A DNA stretch of 64,000 nt from Eopsaltria australis (taxonomy: Eukaryota; Chordata; Aves; Passeriformes; Petroicidae): positions 310,001-374,000 of the forward strand of contig JAVTVJ010000988.1 in NCBI GenBank assembly GCA_034509425.1. The letters run 5' to 3'. Made by a program: the position numbers and the translations under genes. Numbering within the stretch: the stretch's first letter is position 1; the number at the start of each line of letters is the position of its first letter. Under the pieces are notes generated by a model. It was not told the origin of the DNA. It did not search any database and saw only the letters and a list, made by a program, of their open reading frames with translations. This document shows, piece by piece, positions 49,016 through 63,200 of the stretch.

Positions 49016-50965
49016 CTGGTTCTCCCAGTAAAAACCAAAATTCATATAAAACAGAAAGAACTGGGATAGGACTCACAGTGTTTCACAATTTTATTAAAAA
49101 TAAAGGAAGCATTTTCTACTCTAAACTAGCACGAGGTCACTTCAGCATGGAAAACGTTTCCCACATCCTGCTTTAGCATTGGTAATATGATTTCTTTGTC
49201 TCTGCTACCTTGGAAAAGACCTTTCATTCCTTGCTGCTCCTTCTAGACCATGTAGGTGATAATGCAGGTGTTCAAGGGCATGATGGGGATTGGTCATTGG
49301 TGTGCCAAGAGGGGAAGATAGAGAATTTGCTGTAGTGTTGGGTGCTTTTAGAGTGATGCTGACAAAAGAAGAGGAGCCACGGCAGCTTCACATGTTAACA
49401 CTGCAGAAATTTCACCAAATCTATTAAAAGAATCCAAAACTCTGCAGCAGAACTCAAGAATCACAGAAAACAGGATGTACAAGGTGGGAAACCAATAGCT
49501 TTATTTTCATACAGATTACATCAGTGTGACTAGAACATTTACCATAAGCACAGACATATGACTGAGCATATTTAAATAAACAAGGATGGAAAAAAAAAAT
49601 TAGATTCTGTGTTGAAGAAAATTCAAGTCACTGCCACAATCCCAGTCTTGCTGTAGATCAAAGGTTTTCATCTTCTTCCATGCAGTTTGTGGGGGTCTGT
49701 GGCTGCTTCTCCGTGGTCATTGACATAGACAAGTTTGTTGATTTTTGAGCCAAATTTAATATAAATTCCTATCAAACAGTCTCCAGACCAGAGAAGAAGT
49801 TGAAATTTCTTACTTAGAATCCTTGAAGCTATCCCATGAGGTCACAACTCATGTGGGTAGGTGTGATACTTCTGTGTAGGGCTCTAAATCTGCAAAATCC
49901 TTGTGTACCCATCCCAATGGGATCATAGGTACCACACATCAGGTACCTCCTCTGGGGGCTGTATATGGTAAAAAGATGATTAATTTATGCTTCATGGACC
50001 CCTTTGTCAGCATTAATCATTACACATTGGCTCAGAGTGCACAGCGGGTAGAACAAGAACATGCAAATAGGATTTTTATTCATATTTCCTTGCATTCATA
50101 CAAAATCCTATTTTTTGGAAACATTATTTAAAATCCATTCAGCCTTACAAACCCCATCTCTGGCTTCTGGAGGAGAAATTTGCCCTGCTGACAGCTGCAT
50201 CAGTTGGCTGATGGGATATTTTTCTCTCCCAGTCAGCTGTTAATGATGGATCCTTCCTTTGAAAGAGAGCTCAGATCCTGCCAGTCGTGTGGCAAGGGTG
50301 AGTTGCATTTCCCTGCAGGTCCAACACATACCCACCCGTAATCCCTGCATGGTTCTGTCATGGAGCTGTGGATTTCTGTGTGTCATTCCTGACATGTGAC
50401 ATGCTTTAGAGGTAGCTCATACCCACACAGGTTGCACCCAAACCTCTTGTTTTATGTGTAAGACAGAGAAAAATCAAATTGCTCTCTCCGCAGGAGAGAC
50501 ATACGGAACCAGGGGTCAAGGTCCCAATGAAGAGACCTGAGAACAAGACAATGCCATAAATCTACCAAACAAGCAAGAAGCAGAGGAGGATGGCACCGTA
50601 AATCCACCAAACAAGGAGATAAAGCAGGAACAAGCAGTTGAAAAGGCCAAGCAAGAATTTGAGTTCAAACTTTTATGCTAAGCTGAAGCCATTGGCACAG
50701 CAAAGTTCACACTCATTGGCCATAGATTCCCCTTACTCACATAATCCCCTTCCCTATAGAGCATGAGGGATAAAATCAGTGGTATTTAAAGGAGGGTGAG
50801 AAAATGTTTAGCCAATGACTGTAGTTTGATTGTGTTTCCTGCAGGGGAGATATTGATCTGTCAGTGAAGGGTGTAACAGCTGGCATGCATAGAGGGTGCT
50901 GCTCTGTGGATTTACTCCAGCACCCATCTCTGTGCAGACAGGGAGTAAACAAATATTTCTTCTTC
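49016..50965. other. Unique stretch with a possible LTR-like remnant
   Basis: Most of it is plain unique DNA. From about 50460 to 50850 there is a 42-bp diverged tandem pair (50554 and 50596), inverted CCAAT motifs near 50691 and 50717, and a TTTAAA core near 50786. That arrangement resembles a decayed promoter or LTR, but no clear ends were found. A candidate 65-nt exon at 50233-50297 is discussed under findings. Confidence 0.45.
50554..50637. repeat. 42-bp diverged tandem pair
   Basis: CCATAAATCTACCAAACAAG at 50554 and CCGTAAATCCACCAAACAAG at 50596 start two units that stay partly alike to the end. Confidence 0.75.
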
Positions 50966-51054
50966 ATCTATGTATCTATGTATCTATGTATCTATCGATC
51001 CATCCATCCATCCATCCATCCATCCATCCATCTATCCATCCATCTATCTATCTA
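50966..51054. repeat. Compound tetranucleotide array
   Basis: Three copies of ATCTATGT come first. They are followed by ATCTATCG, then about eight ATCC units (50997-51030), and then mixed ATCT/ATCC units to 51054. The repeated Ser-Ile-His-Pro frames across it are artefacts. Confidence 0.93.
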
Positions 51055-51140
51055 ATTATCTTCTTGCACTCTGGGTAGAGCCCATATTTGGGACAACACT
51101 GACTGCAGCACAGAAGCAGCATCAGGGCTGTTCTCACACA

Positions 51141-51162
51141 CCCCTCCCCCCACCCCCCCCCC
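51141..51162. repeat. C-rich run
   Basis: Twenty C with one T and one A interruption. On the minus strand it is a G-run stretch that could fold as a G-quadruplex. Confidence 0.85.
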
Positions 51163-54100
51163 ATAATACGTCACAGAACAGAATCCCATCTCAGCTCCCT
51201 GCTGTCAGTCCAGCACTTTCATTTAAAGGTCATGGCTGAGATATAAAACTCTTGAAATCCTCGCTGGTGTAAAACAGCTTTGCTCCCTGGTGTCTTCCAG
51301 TAAAGAGTTTTAGCCTGTCCTTATTTGGCCTTATCTCTCTCACAGTAACCCTTTCACTTAAACTCCTTGTACTGATACAGAAAAAAAATAACATAAATGT
51401 GATATATTAAAAAAAAATTACATTAAAAAAGATACATATTCCCTCCAGTTCTGCAGCATGTATAGTATATTTGCTTTAATTACATCAAGAAATATTAATT
51501 CCAAAAAGAATTTTTAAAGGTTGCACAGGGTTTTCTACAGAAACTGATGGAATAAAAAAAAGCCTATAAGAGAGTGATGCAGAGCTGCCTGAGCACAGCT
51601 GCATTAGCACATAGGCCCTCCCTTTCCAATCTTATTAATATTTCAGTCTTTCCAGAGCAAATACATAACCTTGTGAGGCATAGTGATGTGCCAGAGACTC
51701 CTTTGACGGCTGGAATAATAATCTTTCCATTCAAAGTCTGGTCTGGTTTCTCAAGAGGAGAAAAGAGAAAGTGAGGTGTCACAAGGCTGAACCACCATCA
51801 CGGTTTCTGAAAGCTTCTGCTAGACTTTGGGAGTGCAATGGAAAAATTTTCTGCTGCAGTGGGGGAACTGGTGTGAATTTCCTGTCTTTGCTACAGTCAA
51901 TTTAGCAATATCCACAAATAAGCTGACTTTAAGTGACTGCCCAGCAGTGTTAAGTTACCCTTAATAGACTGCCTTATCCCAGTGGTTTACAAAAGTATCT
52001 CCTTAGGACGCTTCCAAATATACCATAGATGCTGGCCAGCCAAGTTCTCCAAAATAGTCCTCAGTTAACAACTTCCAAACTCAAGACAAGAATCAAATTG
52101 CCTCACTTGAACACTGTTCCACATTTCCTTGATCAGAGCCATCACCTCCCCCTTTGGGATGCGATTATGAGGAAACACTCTCTTTTAAAAGAAAATGAGA
52201 TTTATGGAGCTCTCAAATAAACAGAACCTGACAGGAGAGAAATCCCGGGTGAGTGGGAGAAACACTGTTGCTGCTTCTTCACAAATATTGTCAACACACG
52301 GCTTTAGGCAGCGTTTAGGGCGCCAACAGGAGCATTTCTGGTCCAGCACACTGTCACTACCTTTGGGAAATTATCTGAAAGCTTTAGTTTGCTGTGATCT
52401 GGGTGCCCTGGCACTGACAGATATGCAGCCAGTGCCAGTACCTCATGGCTTCTGGAGAAGGTGGCTGTGTTCTTGTCCCCTCCTGCCCAGGTTACCTTCT
52501 GCCAAAGGTTATCACCTCCTGTGCTTGTATTTCAATGGTGACAACTTACAGCCCAGCTCCTTTATGTGAGCTCATCAGGGAGCTGTGTTTGGGGCTCTGG
52601 TTGCCCTGCTGTGAGCTGTGACAGCCAGCGTTCAGAGCCACCCCTCCTTCCACTGCCTCTGCTACAAATAGCGGCAACCTTTACCCGATGGACGGGACGC
52701 GCAGCAAAGGGAAATAAATAATTCCAAGTGCCACAGCTACAGCCAGAGCCTGGGCACGGATGAATCAGCACAGCCCCAGCTGTACTATCCACAGGGCTGG
52801 CTTTGTTTCTCCACGTGCAGACAGCCAGCCAAAGCACAAAGGAAAGCCTCCCAACTGCTTGGCATTATTAGAGCACGAGTGAAACAGCTACATCCCAAGC
52901 TTTGCCTGAAAAGAGGCACCATGTGCCTTCCCTCCCCACTCCATGACGTTTAAGAAATCTGGCAGCACTGGGGACTTTTTCAAGACTCATCTGTGTGCAG
53001 GAGTATGGTCTTTTCCCTCCTGGCAGGACAGCAGATGCTGTTACTGCTATAGTATTCTAATGCTGCTCAACAACACTTGCAAATGTCCACTTGAATTACA
53101 AGTAGATCCACTAAATTTTAAGCAATCTTTAAAATCTTTAATCCCCAGATCAGTCTTGCAGACAGGTTTTTGTTTATGTTGACTTCCAGGAATGTATCTT
53201 CCTTGTACAAATGCATTCAAAGACATTAATAGATAAAAGCGTGTGGTGGTTGTTTGAGAGTTCTTAGCACCAATGTTTCACTCATATAAACCAAATAAAC
53301 AGACTGAGTGAATGCTGGAAACACAGAGTTTGAAACACATGCAAGACTGAAATTCATTTGCATATGCTGTTACAGGAGCAAAGCAAAAATCTATCTCAGT
53401 AGAAATTGGTTTGGGCAGAAAAATACAAAAATATGCCAAAATAATTACATATCTTATTTGCAACAAAGACTACAGTGACACATACACACATATTGTTCAC
53501 ATACAGCACATATAGTTCCAATGCATTCTGAAGAGTTCTGTACACAAACTGTTTTTCACCATGAGAAGATTCATTATACTACTTTCAAGAACTTAATTCG
53601 CTTTTGTATTTAATTAAAATAATTCTGTGAGTATTTCTACATTGCAACTCCTGCAATATTTGGAAAAATATGAAAAGAAAAACAATGAGAAATCCTGGGA
53701 TATTTCTTTATCAGGGTGCTAAATAAACCTCTGTAATTCTAGTCTTTAAGCACGAGCACTGCTGCACGATGGATGAACTACAGCTGATCCTCCTCTAAGC
53801 TGAGGGGGAGAGGCTTGAAAAGCAAATGGAGCTGTGGTTTCACACACAATGACCAAAAATGTTTGGATGTGGGATGGACCAGGATGTGCTGCAGGCTGAC
53901 AAAATTCATGTGCCCCCCACGATGGAAGGCAGCAGCAATTCAGTGCCTGTAGCACTGCAGCATTTATGAAGGAGAGGCATAAATAACTTGTATTTGAAAT
54001 GAGAAAAGATTTTGGAAGGCAGCCTGAAGTAAGTCAAGTAGTAGTTTAGTTCAAGGTCAAACGTTTCCTCTTCTTACTTGAAACCAGAATCAAGCTTTAC

Positions 54101-54673
54101 AGACACAACTAGCATGAAAATAATTTTAGTATCACCAGATCTGCCACATCAAGAGAATTGCCAGGATTTGGGATTCAACTTGGCTGTTTCTAGACAGCAG
54201 AGCATATGCTGTGCTACTGTCTGCCTGGCATGTCTGCTCCCTAAAATGTCTGCCTGGGTGTTTGCCCACCTCTACTTTCTCCTCCCTTGCACACTGGATC
54301 TTTCTTCCAGTGGGAAGGAGGCCCTGCTGGATGCCACAGACAGTCCAGGCCTGGCCATTGGCACCACTGAAATTACCTGCAAAGTGTTCCCAGGAAAAGA
54401 AATGCCTCATAACTGGTCAAAGAACAGCGCTGTGTCAGGTGAACGTTATGTTAGTGGTGGGAGGAAGGAAAAGAAATGGAACACAAAAGAGCATAAAGCA
54501 AGAAAATGTGAAACTTTCACAGGATTACAACTACTCTCTCACTACACTGGGGTCAGTAAAGATTTACAAATCTCAGTAACAACAATATCTCAGCCACCAA
54601 CTGATGAAATTGCAGAGGACTGACTAATAGAAAAAGATAAAAAATTAGGATTAACCAGTTTTGTGAAACTACC

Positions 54674-54693
54674 TTTTTTTTTTTTTTTTTTTT
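54674..54693. repeat. Poly-T tract
   Basis: Twenty T. No retroelement body was identified on either side. Confidence 0.9.
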
Positions 54694-57192
54694 CTGAGGG
54701 AGCGGTCACCTGGTGAAGGAAATACAGAATTCTGGTGATAAGTAACACCAGTTATTAGTTATTAGAAAAGTAGAAAGATATAAACTGAGACAGTGTACCA
54801 CTGTGACCAGAGGTGGTGGTGCCCCATTCTAAAAAACCTCTGGTATTCTGGCTACAGGAAGCTTTTCAGCAGCCACAATATGTCACAGCCTTTAATGTTA
54901 TTTAAGCATTATACACACATCATACACAGTTAAAAGTGTTTCCTAAAGCTGCAATCACACAAGACAGCAACTGTGCTTGCTTTCATAGACCAAGCTGTTT
55001 CAGGAAAGATTTTCCTGGCATTTTCTTTCTAGGCATTATCTGAATGCAGTTAACAACCATGGGAGAAAAGTACAGCACATGGAACATCGGTGACTGCCAG
55101 GAAAGATCAGCCGTTGATACGCTGGTTTTAAATGGCAAAACTTAGAATAGACAAAGGATGCCGTACACAGTATCTTTCCAGTTTTGAAGAAACCTGATTT
55201 TAAAAAGATAAAAGTAGTTAATGACTCAGTGATAAGCACATGCAGTCCGTTATTTTCCTTTTGGGATCAGACTAAACACCTGAGGGGGATAATACCTACT
55301 CGTGTATCACCCCACCCCTGTTGCTGCAATACACCACAGATTACTCTGAGATACAGAGGCCCTGGAGCTGACCTTCAGCTGCCATAAATTGTCCCAGTAT
55401 AATCAGAGGTACACACAGACTAGCAGTGGTGAGGTACTGGTAACTCAAGAAACTATTGAAGGCATCCAGACTGAAACGTGATACGCACAATGTATGTGTG
55501 CATGAATTCAAAGCAAATATTTTAACTGGAAACATTAACAATGGAGTGGCAGCACCTATTTATTGCTATTTCTTGAAAGGGTATTCACTGCACAATGTTC
55601 TCTGTAAATCATATGCAAGAAATAGAAAAGCCTCTGAAACAAACAAGTTCACAGGAGGAATGTGACCAGCCGGAAACTATTTGAGGCACAAGGGCCTGCA
55701 GTCTTGCTAAGTAGACTCATGGACAAATATCCTGCTGCTGCAGGTAGTTACACAGTATTTCTGCTGACTTAACAACCACTTACGCTTTTGGCCTTTAGAA
55801 ATTTGATGGACAAAAATTACAATTAAACAATAAAAGCACCAAAGTAGATATTCTCCTCTCTCTTTTAAGTCAATACACAGGGACTTCTTTAGCCTTTCTT
55901 GTTCACCTGAGATTGACTGGAGGGATCTGTAGGGTCCTGTGACTTCACTGAGTGCTCCACAACACAATCCTGATATGCAGGTATCCTATATTAGTGGAGC
56001 AATTGGTTTTCCATTATGAAATATCCCATGGAATGTAGCAAGCACACAGCTGTGCCAAGACCATGTGCATGATTTTTCCTATACCACCCATACTAGTTTC
56101 ACTGATTACTCACTTCCTTAGCTACAAAAACACATGGCAAGTTTCTTCAGGCTCAAACATCTGTACACAAACTATTTGGGCAAAGATGTTTCCATTCACT
56201 CACACCTCAGTTGCTGTGACTGACATTTCAAACCTACCTTAACTAAACAAAACTTAGTTACAGAAAACACCAGGCTAACAAATTCAATTTCATCCCTCCA
56301 TAATGTAGCCTGTACAGTAGTTTGCTGCACAATCTAAATGGATACACCAGCACTGCCCTTTTCACCCCTGCTTCATCCTTTTCTTCTTGAAAATTCAGTA
56401 TCAGGCTGATGTTGCCTTCCTCCTGCAGGCACATATTCTCCTTCTTTAAACAGCTTTTAAAGACAGATCTCTGTCTGCAAAAAGAGCCTTTTGGGGCACC
56501 ATTCAGCTGTTGGCATTGTCAAAGGAAGTTGATGGGTTTAATTTCAACAATAAAACAGTGCTAGAAATGGATCTGGGTTTTTTCTGTACACACCCCCCAG
56601 TATCATTTTACTTAATGCCCTGTGGAAAATGCAAACTCCCCTTTAAATGTGCACATATAATACTTTGAATTCACTTACATATGGTGTGTGAGGATGATTT
56701 TTACATAAAAAGAGTCAAAGTTACCCTAAAAGTTTGAATTACTCATTACATCTGCTAAAGAGGTTGCCAGCTTTATGAGATACCTCCTACAAAGATCTGG
56801 ACATGGGAATCTGTGAAAATTCTATATATTTGCACAGACATCAGTGCTGCAGCTCTTCTCCACAGCAAATACCTTAAATGTGAGTCGTAATAACATTACC
56901 AAAAATGCTAAACCTTTTAGAGGCACCAACATGGCTGACATCCAGATGAATCAGCAAGTTGAAAATTTGTTATCCTATCAGCCATAAATCCACACAAGAA
57001 GAGTATTTGCAGCTGAAAATTTCAGTAAATGGATTTTATGCTACGTTTTTTGGTGTCAGTGAAAGATGAACTGTAATATACTTTCTGTAAGATAAACAGG
57101 GAATGCACAACAATATAGTTGGTACATTAATTTAATTGTTGCTACTTTTAAGCCTGATGTCAGTATTTTGCCCTGTTATGTAGGACATAATA

Positions 57193-57239
57193 GACAGTTA
57201 TAGCTTTATTAAATAAGACAGTTATAGCTTATTAAATAA
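57193..57239. repeat. 24-bp imperfect tandem pair
   Basis: GACAGTTATAGCTTTATTAA and its last four bases are followed at once by the same unit lacking one T. Confidence 0.9.
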
Positions 57240-60200
57240 GAAAAGTAGTCAACCTCTGTGAAACAGATACCTTCATCTAGTTGTGAGGGAATTTTAATAA
57301 TTTCCCAGAGCAGTTAGAGGTTGTTACAAAATCTTTAGTTTCCATTCTTCTGCTCTTGTATTTCTAAATATAAATGATCAGGGGCTGTCAAAGAAATGGT
57401 GCATACACAAGTTAAAAAGCTGTGTTTTTAAGGCTCAGAATTTTGCACAAAAAAGACTCCACAAATGCAATTGAAAATCCTATTTGAGTGTAAGAAGCAA
57501 TTAGCTCACAGTGCTGTCGTTTTCTTAAAACAAGGCTATAATTTCAGCCCTGCAGCTTTGCAGTGGATCCTGCCTGGCTGAGTACAGCAGCCACCCTGCA
57601 GACTGACTGAAACCTTCTTCAGCAGAATATTAACATTCCAAAAGTGTACCAAAAGAAACCCACCAACAAAAAAAAAAGATGAAAAAACCCACAGGATATT
57701 CTCATATCTCTGCAAAATCAGAGCAAAAATCTGCTCTACTCTATTGATTGTTGCTAGTAATCTGTTTAATCCAATTAGCACAACTTGCATCAATCATTCT
57801 GATGACAATTTGTGGTCTCTAGACAAATGCCCTAATCCCTTACACACCTTAAAATATAGTGGATGATAAGGATGCCAATTGTATATCTTATTTAGAAAAT
57901 AATCTGACCATGCAATGGGAGAGGTATGGTCAGTAACATTTGGTGCTTAACTTCTGAACTTCTTTCTAGGTATTTTTGCCCTTGTAGCTTTACTTGTTTC
58001 TGTGTCCTAAAGCTGCCCTTGATCTAGCTGCTTTTTATTTTGAGAGGAAAATACAGAGTAAAGCAAAAAAGTCAGTTTTCCTTTCCCATGAGAAAAATGA
58101 AGTCAGTTTTAGAATGTCAGTCAGACAGGCTGAAAAAAATATGTAAGGTTTTTTTTCCCTGAGAGTTTCTACTTAAAGTCAGACAAATAGATATATTCTC
58201 ACTGAGAGACCCCAAACCATTTTAGATTGGTCATTTGTTTTGTTCTCTTACAGGGAAATTCAGTTTTCAGATATTCTGTATTTTCACAGACCAGAGAAAG
58301 AATATGGGATATTATTCTTCCCTCATACTTCTTTCAGACTTCTCCTATGGACAATAGATTTGAAGCTCACCAGAATTATCCTCGTTTTTCTGCCCTGTGA
58401 GGATTTTCCCGTGGAGGCATCTTTTATTTTTAAACATTAGCTCTGTCAGCTGCATTGTGGTTGTCAAGGTCAACCTTGCGGAGCGTGGGACCGCGGTTTT
58501 GTGCACGTAATAGGACAAACAGTGCTTGCAGAGATGATGCAGAGCTGCCACCACAGTGGAGAGATGTCACCACAGTGTCACCACAGTGCAGAGGTGGTCA
58601 TTCTGTGTGCACCCATGTGCACCCTGTGGGTGGTCTGGCCTGAGACCATTCACTGCCTGGCTTCTCACGCCTTACACAAATTAAAATGAAGAGGAAAGCA
58701 CCTCCTCCTGCTGTCATATAAAAACCTCCATGCAGGGCTCCTTCAGAACTTTGTCCATTGCAGATAGCCAGAACTACCCAGTGACACTCTCTGAGCGAGT
58801 GTGACCATTATTTCAACTGCCTGCACATCTCATTGCAGAGCATTTACACGAGAACACACCTCAGTGAAATCACAAGGCTGTCTGCCGTGTGAATCCATTG
58901 ACTTCACATCACAGCATGCCTCTGCCTCCGCAGGAAAATGTTTCAGGAAGGATTTTTCAGCTCCTTGTTCTCCCTCCTCAGGATCTGTTTCTTTAGATGA
59001 GCTTCAAAAAGGCTGTCCCAGGGCCTCTTTGCCATAGGAAGCAACTTCTGGAGGGATAATTCACAAGGTTTAGAAATCCCTCCTTGTCTGGAAGATTCAT
59101 GACAAGACTTGAAAAAAGATGCTGTGCTGCATTCCCAGAAGATTTCTGGCACAGAGGTTTCATAATGTTGGACAGAGGCTTTACATTTTGCCTTTAAGTA
59201 CTCACAAATCACACAAGGTGTTAGACTCAGTAACACATTTCTGCAGTGCTGCTGCTCTATGATCCAGGAAGGCTGGTGTTCTTCCTGGGAGTACCTTTTT
59301 GTCAGGAAGAAACTCGTCATCACACACTTCCCTTTAAACAATCCCCATTGTGAAAAGGTTGCTATCCACTCAGCTCTAAGAAACCCAGCAAGTCTGCAAG
59401 AAAAGAAGGAATGATTAATTTCTTAGAGGAAAAACGATCATAACAGAGAGAGCCTAAAAACCCAGCAATGAAGGAGCTCCCAAGGAAGGGGAGGTTTGCT
59501 CCTATCACTTTATATGCATTTTATATTGAGTAACTATTGGATTTTACAAAAAAACCGGAACCAGAAATAATCCCAGGACCCATCCTGTGAACGTGTAAAA
59601 GCTGGGTGCTGCTCCCACACCGTGAGCTGGACCTCAGAGGAGGCAGCGCTTCTGCTAGGACCTGGTCCCAATAAGGTCAAAGCAGGAGCCAGGAAATAAA
59701 ATGGAAAACCCTGAGGTGCCTCTGATCAAGCTGGTCAGAGAGGGGAGTCAGGAAAACAGTCTGGTGAGTTCCAGCAGTTAATTAGCCAGGGAAGGTTTGG
59801 GCTTTCAGAGTTAAGTTCACATATGTTACGTATAACTTATAAGTCCCCTTAAAGTTGCTTGGGGTATCTGAAGTTTTTGGGTGTGACTGTTTGGTTTCAC
59901 AGATGCTATAGGGTCAGTTCCAGTAGGGTTTACAATGAGTGCATCATATCCTGGCTTCCATCCCCAGAGATGGCAAACTCCCACGTTCTTATTTGATTTG
60001 AAAATATGCCTCACAGATGCCTTTGAATGAAAATAATGTAAAATTCTTCAATGAATAACATAAAACATTGGTATTTCAGGTAATTTCCTACAGTACTGTT
60101 AATGGGGTGAATTTGCACCTCTAGGAATTTAACAGAGAATTTCCTTTAGTGCCCTTCAAAGAAAGCTTTTTTTCTGAGCCAATGCCATTAAAGTATTTTC

Positions 60201-63200
60201 CATAGCTTTGACTTGCTTTGCTATAGAGCTGTGTCTTACCCTTTTTGAAAATGGAGACTTGAAGATAATTATGCTTAATATTTAGATGTGCTTTAGTTCC
60301 AAACTCCACTTCCATTTCAAACAGTGTAAATAAAGGCAGCCTTTCAGGAAAAAAAACCCAAAAAATAACCACATAATTTTGATTAAAAGCCATAACTGCA
60401 ATACTGAGACATTCACTGTGACTCAAAGATGCTCCTGCCAGCTTGTTAGTGTGCTGCTATTTTTATCTGCCCATAGAATGTGTTACTGACATTTGGGTGC
60501 TGCAGGTGGGGACCCTGAATTGCTGCCCCCAACAAGCAGAACATGCAGCAGCTCAAAATGTGATTTGGACATTATGTGAGGGTAGTAACCAAGCAGTAGG
60601 ACTCCTAACCTCTCATTTGTAGAACTATCCAGAGCACACCTGGTTCCCCTGTGGTAACCTCAGGAGAAAACCTTGACATGGCACAACCTCTTTCCCTGCC
60701 TTGTCTATTCAGCAGGCTTCTACACTGGAGTTTCATCCCTGTGGTCCAGGTATCAGCCAGCATTTTCCACAACAATTGCTTGAGCTCTCCCACATATGTT
60801 CAGTTTGTTGGATTATTTTTTTCTGTGGGACCACGTAAAACTGAAAACAGTAAAAAAACGGAGCATTTCTAAAGGGTGACTCAGACTGGACAGCAAGTAT
60901 CTACCTCTTCCAGGGCAAAGTGGGAAGGATAAAATAATGGGGAGGGTAAAATGTTCAGAAATCTGGAGGAAAAGTCATACCATAAACATGATTTACTTTG
61001 GAGACTGTAGCTTCCCTTCTCTCCTATCCTAACATAAGTGATTATCTCACTTTTGCATCCACTGCTGTAACTTTTTCTCAGCCTGTGCACAAACCATAGA
61101 GCCTGGAATCCTGGTTTGGCTGGAGAGAGATGTGAGAGATTTTGTTTTGCACTCAGTGTAAATATAATTCATAATCTGGTGGTCAGCGTTGACATGTGTT
61201 TATATGATTCCAACCTAAGGAGACTCCTAAAATCTGGCTAAGAACAAGGTGAAAACAGCAAATGTTGGGACAGAGAAGGTTGTTGTATCTGTCTGCAGAT
61301 GGAAGGGAGAAAAGGAAATAAGGATAATTTGTGGGGTAACAACATCTTCTCTGGCGGGATCTAAACCATCAGTATGATACAGGCATTAAGATTTAAATCA
61401 TAACCCAGAGGTGGCATTGGATGCAGAAGTAGCTTGCAAACTATCTTGCACTAATGTTGATTTATTTCTCCTTCATTTGTATTCTTTAGTGTGTGTGGTG
61501 ATGATACCAAAAAACACCTTTAACATCATTTACATGACTCACCATAAAAGCCAAGATTTCAAATTTACTTTCTCCCTGTTTTTCTCTACTTCCCAACTTT
61601 TTCTTAATAGCCTAGATGTGAAAACTAGCATAACATGACAGCAATTTTGCTGCCAAAAATATACAGGTTTGTAAAAGATTCTACTTCTCTTCCTTTAGCT
61701 GACTTTTGCAGGCAGCTGGGTAAAATTTGGGTGGTGTGTGCAAGTAAGAGATTAGTAGATATCTGGTGGCTGGCTGCTCCAGAAAAAACACTGATTTAAA
61801 CTTACACTTTGCATGGACAAAGCAGAATAAATGTGTACAGATAGATCTATCTTTAATCCATAGGTTTACTCATAATTGAACAAGCAATGTGCCATTTTAT
61901 TGCTATAATGCTAAAGACTGAAGTAGGATGCCTTCCAAAAGGCATTATATAGGAATTGTGATTTGGTGTGATGCAGTTCAGTAATGTCAGCCAAGACACA
62001 TTTTACGTCCAACTCTCATTAAAATACCCCAGAATAACATCACTGAACAGATTTTAATAAGAAATTATAACCATTACCTAACCCACATTAGTTAGCTTGC
62101 CTTAAAAGTCATCTCAGAATAACATAAAGGCCTTTGGAATAATGAGGATGAAGAGACAAGTGAAAGCTTAATGAGCAGGCTGCTGGCTTTCCTGCAGTTT
62201 GATTTTGCCCTGATTTTCAATAACTTTGCAGAGCTGAGAGCTGCTGCTGAGGAGTGAGACAGGATTGTCTCAGCAGAAAGGTTGGCTGTTGCAGTGACAC
62301 AACTGCTGACCTCTGGAGCAATTTGGAATGATGAATATGTTTTTCCCTTTCAGGAATCCTGCTTCCTGTATGAAAAAAGTGCCCCTTCTCACAATGATGT
62401 CATCCTTTGAGAGCGTGTCATGAAAGGAAGAGGTAGCTCCCTGAAATAAACCTATAGAGCTGAAATTTCTGTACAATGTGCTGCAGAATCCCAGACAAGG
62501 TAGCTGGTAACGCCCAAATTATTCTTATCCACTGTTTTGGTTAAATTGGGGCCTTAAAGGAATTGAAAGTCATCCTGCTGACTAACCCAGAAATGCCAAA
62601 GGTGGTGGTGCTTTCTCAGTGAAACCCATGGAAATTCCATGTTGAATGTTTTACACATCCAGCGATGCAGCAGCTCACACTGACACAGCCAAATTGAGAC
62701 CTTTTCCCCCACAGTTATCTGTTGTTGCTGATCTACTGTCATACACTGCACTTGGAGCAGGAAATACCTGAATATAATATAAGGTAATTTAGGAAAATAG
62801 TCATAAAGCAGTTATTCAGTGTAAAGAATACTACCTGAACAAAGGCTGCAAACATTTCAGCTGTGAGCATAAAGATTTCACATGACAAAAGATCAGTTAT
62901 GCAATTCTCTTTTCCAAATAGAATAGTAACTAGCATATCTTAATGCTACCACTTAATGTTCTGACTCATGGAATTTATAATTCTCCAAAAAGTAAAATTA
63001 GTGTCCTTAATGAAAGCTAAAAGCCTGTGAGCCCACATAAGGAAACACACACAGACAGAGCTATTTACCACTGTAGTTAATTTACATTCAAGATAAGCTC
63101 ACATTTTCCATGACTGGGACAACTGACTTAACTCTGTTTTAAAAGGTAGTAACAAGTGTAATGGGTTTTCTTTGAAAGACTCACAACACATTAATTCAAA

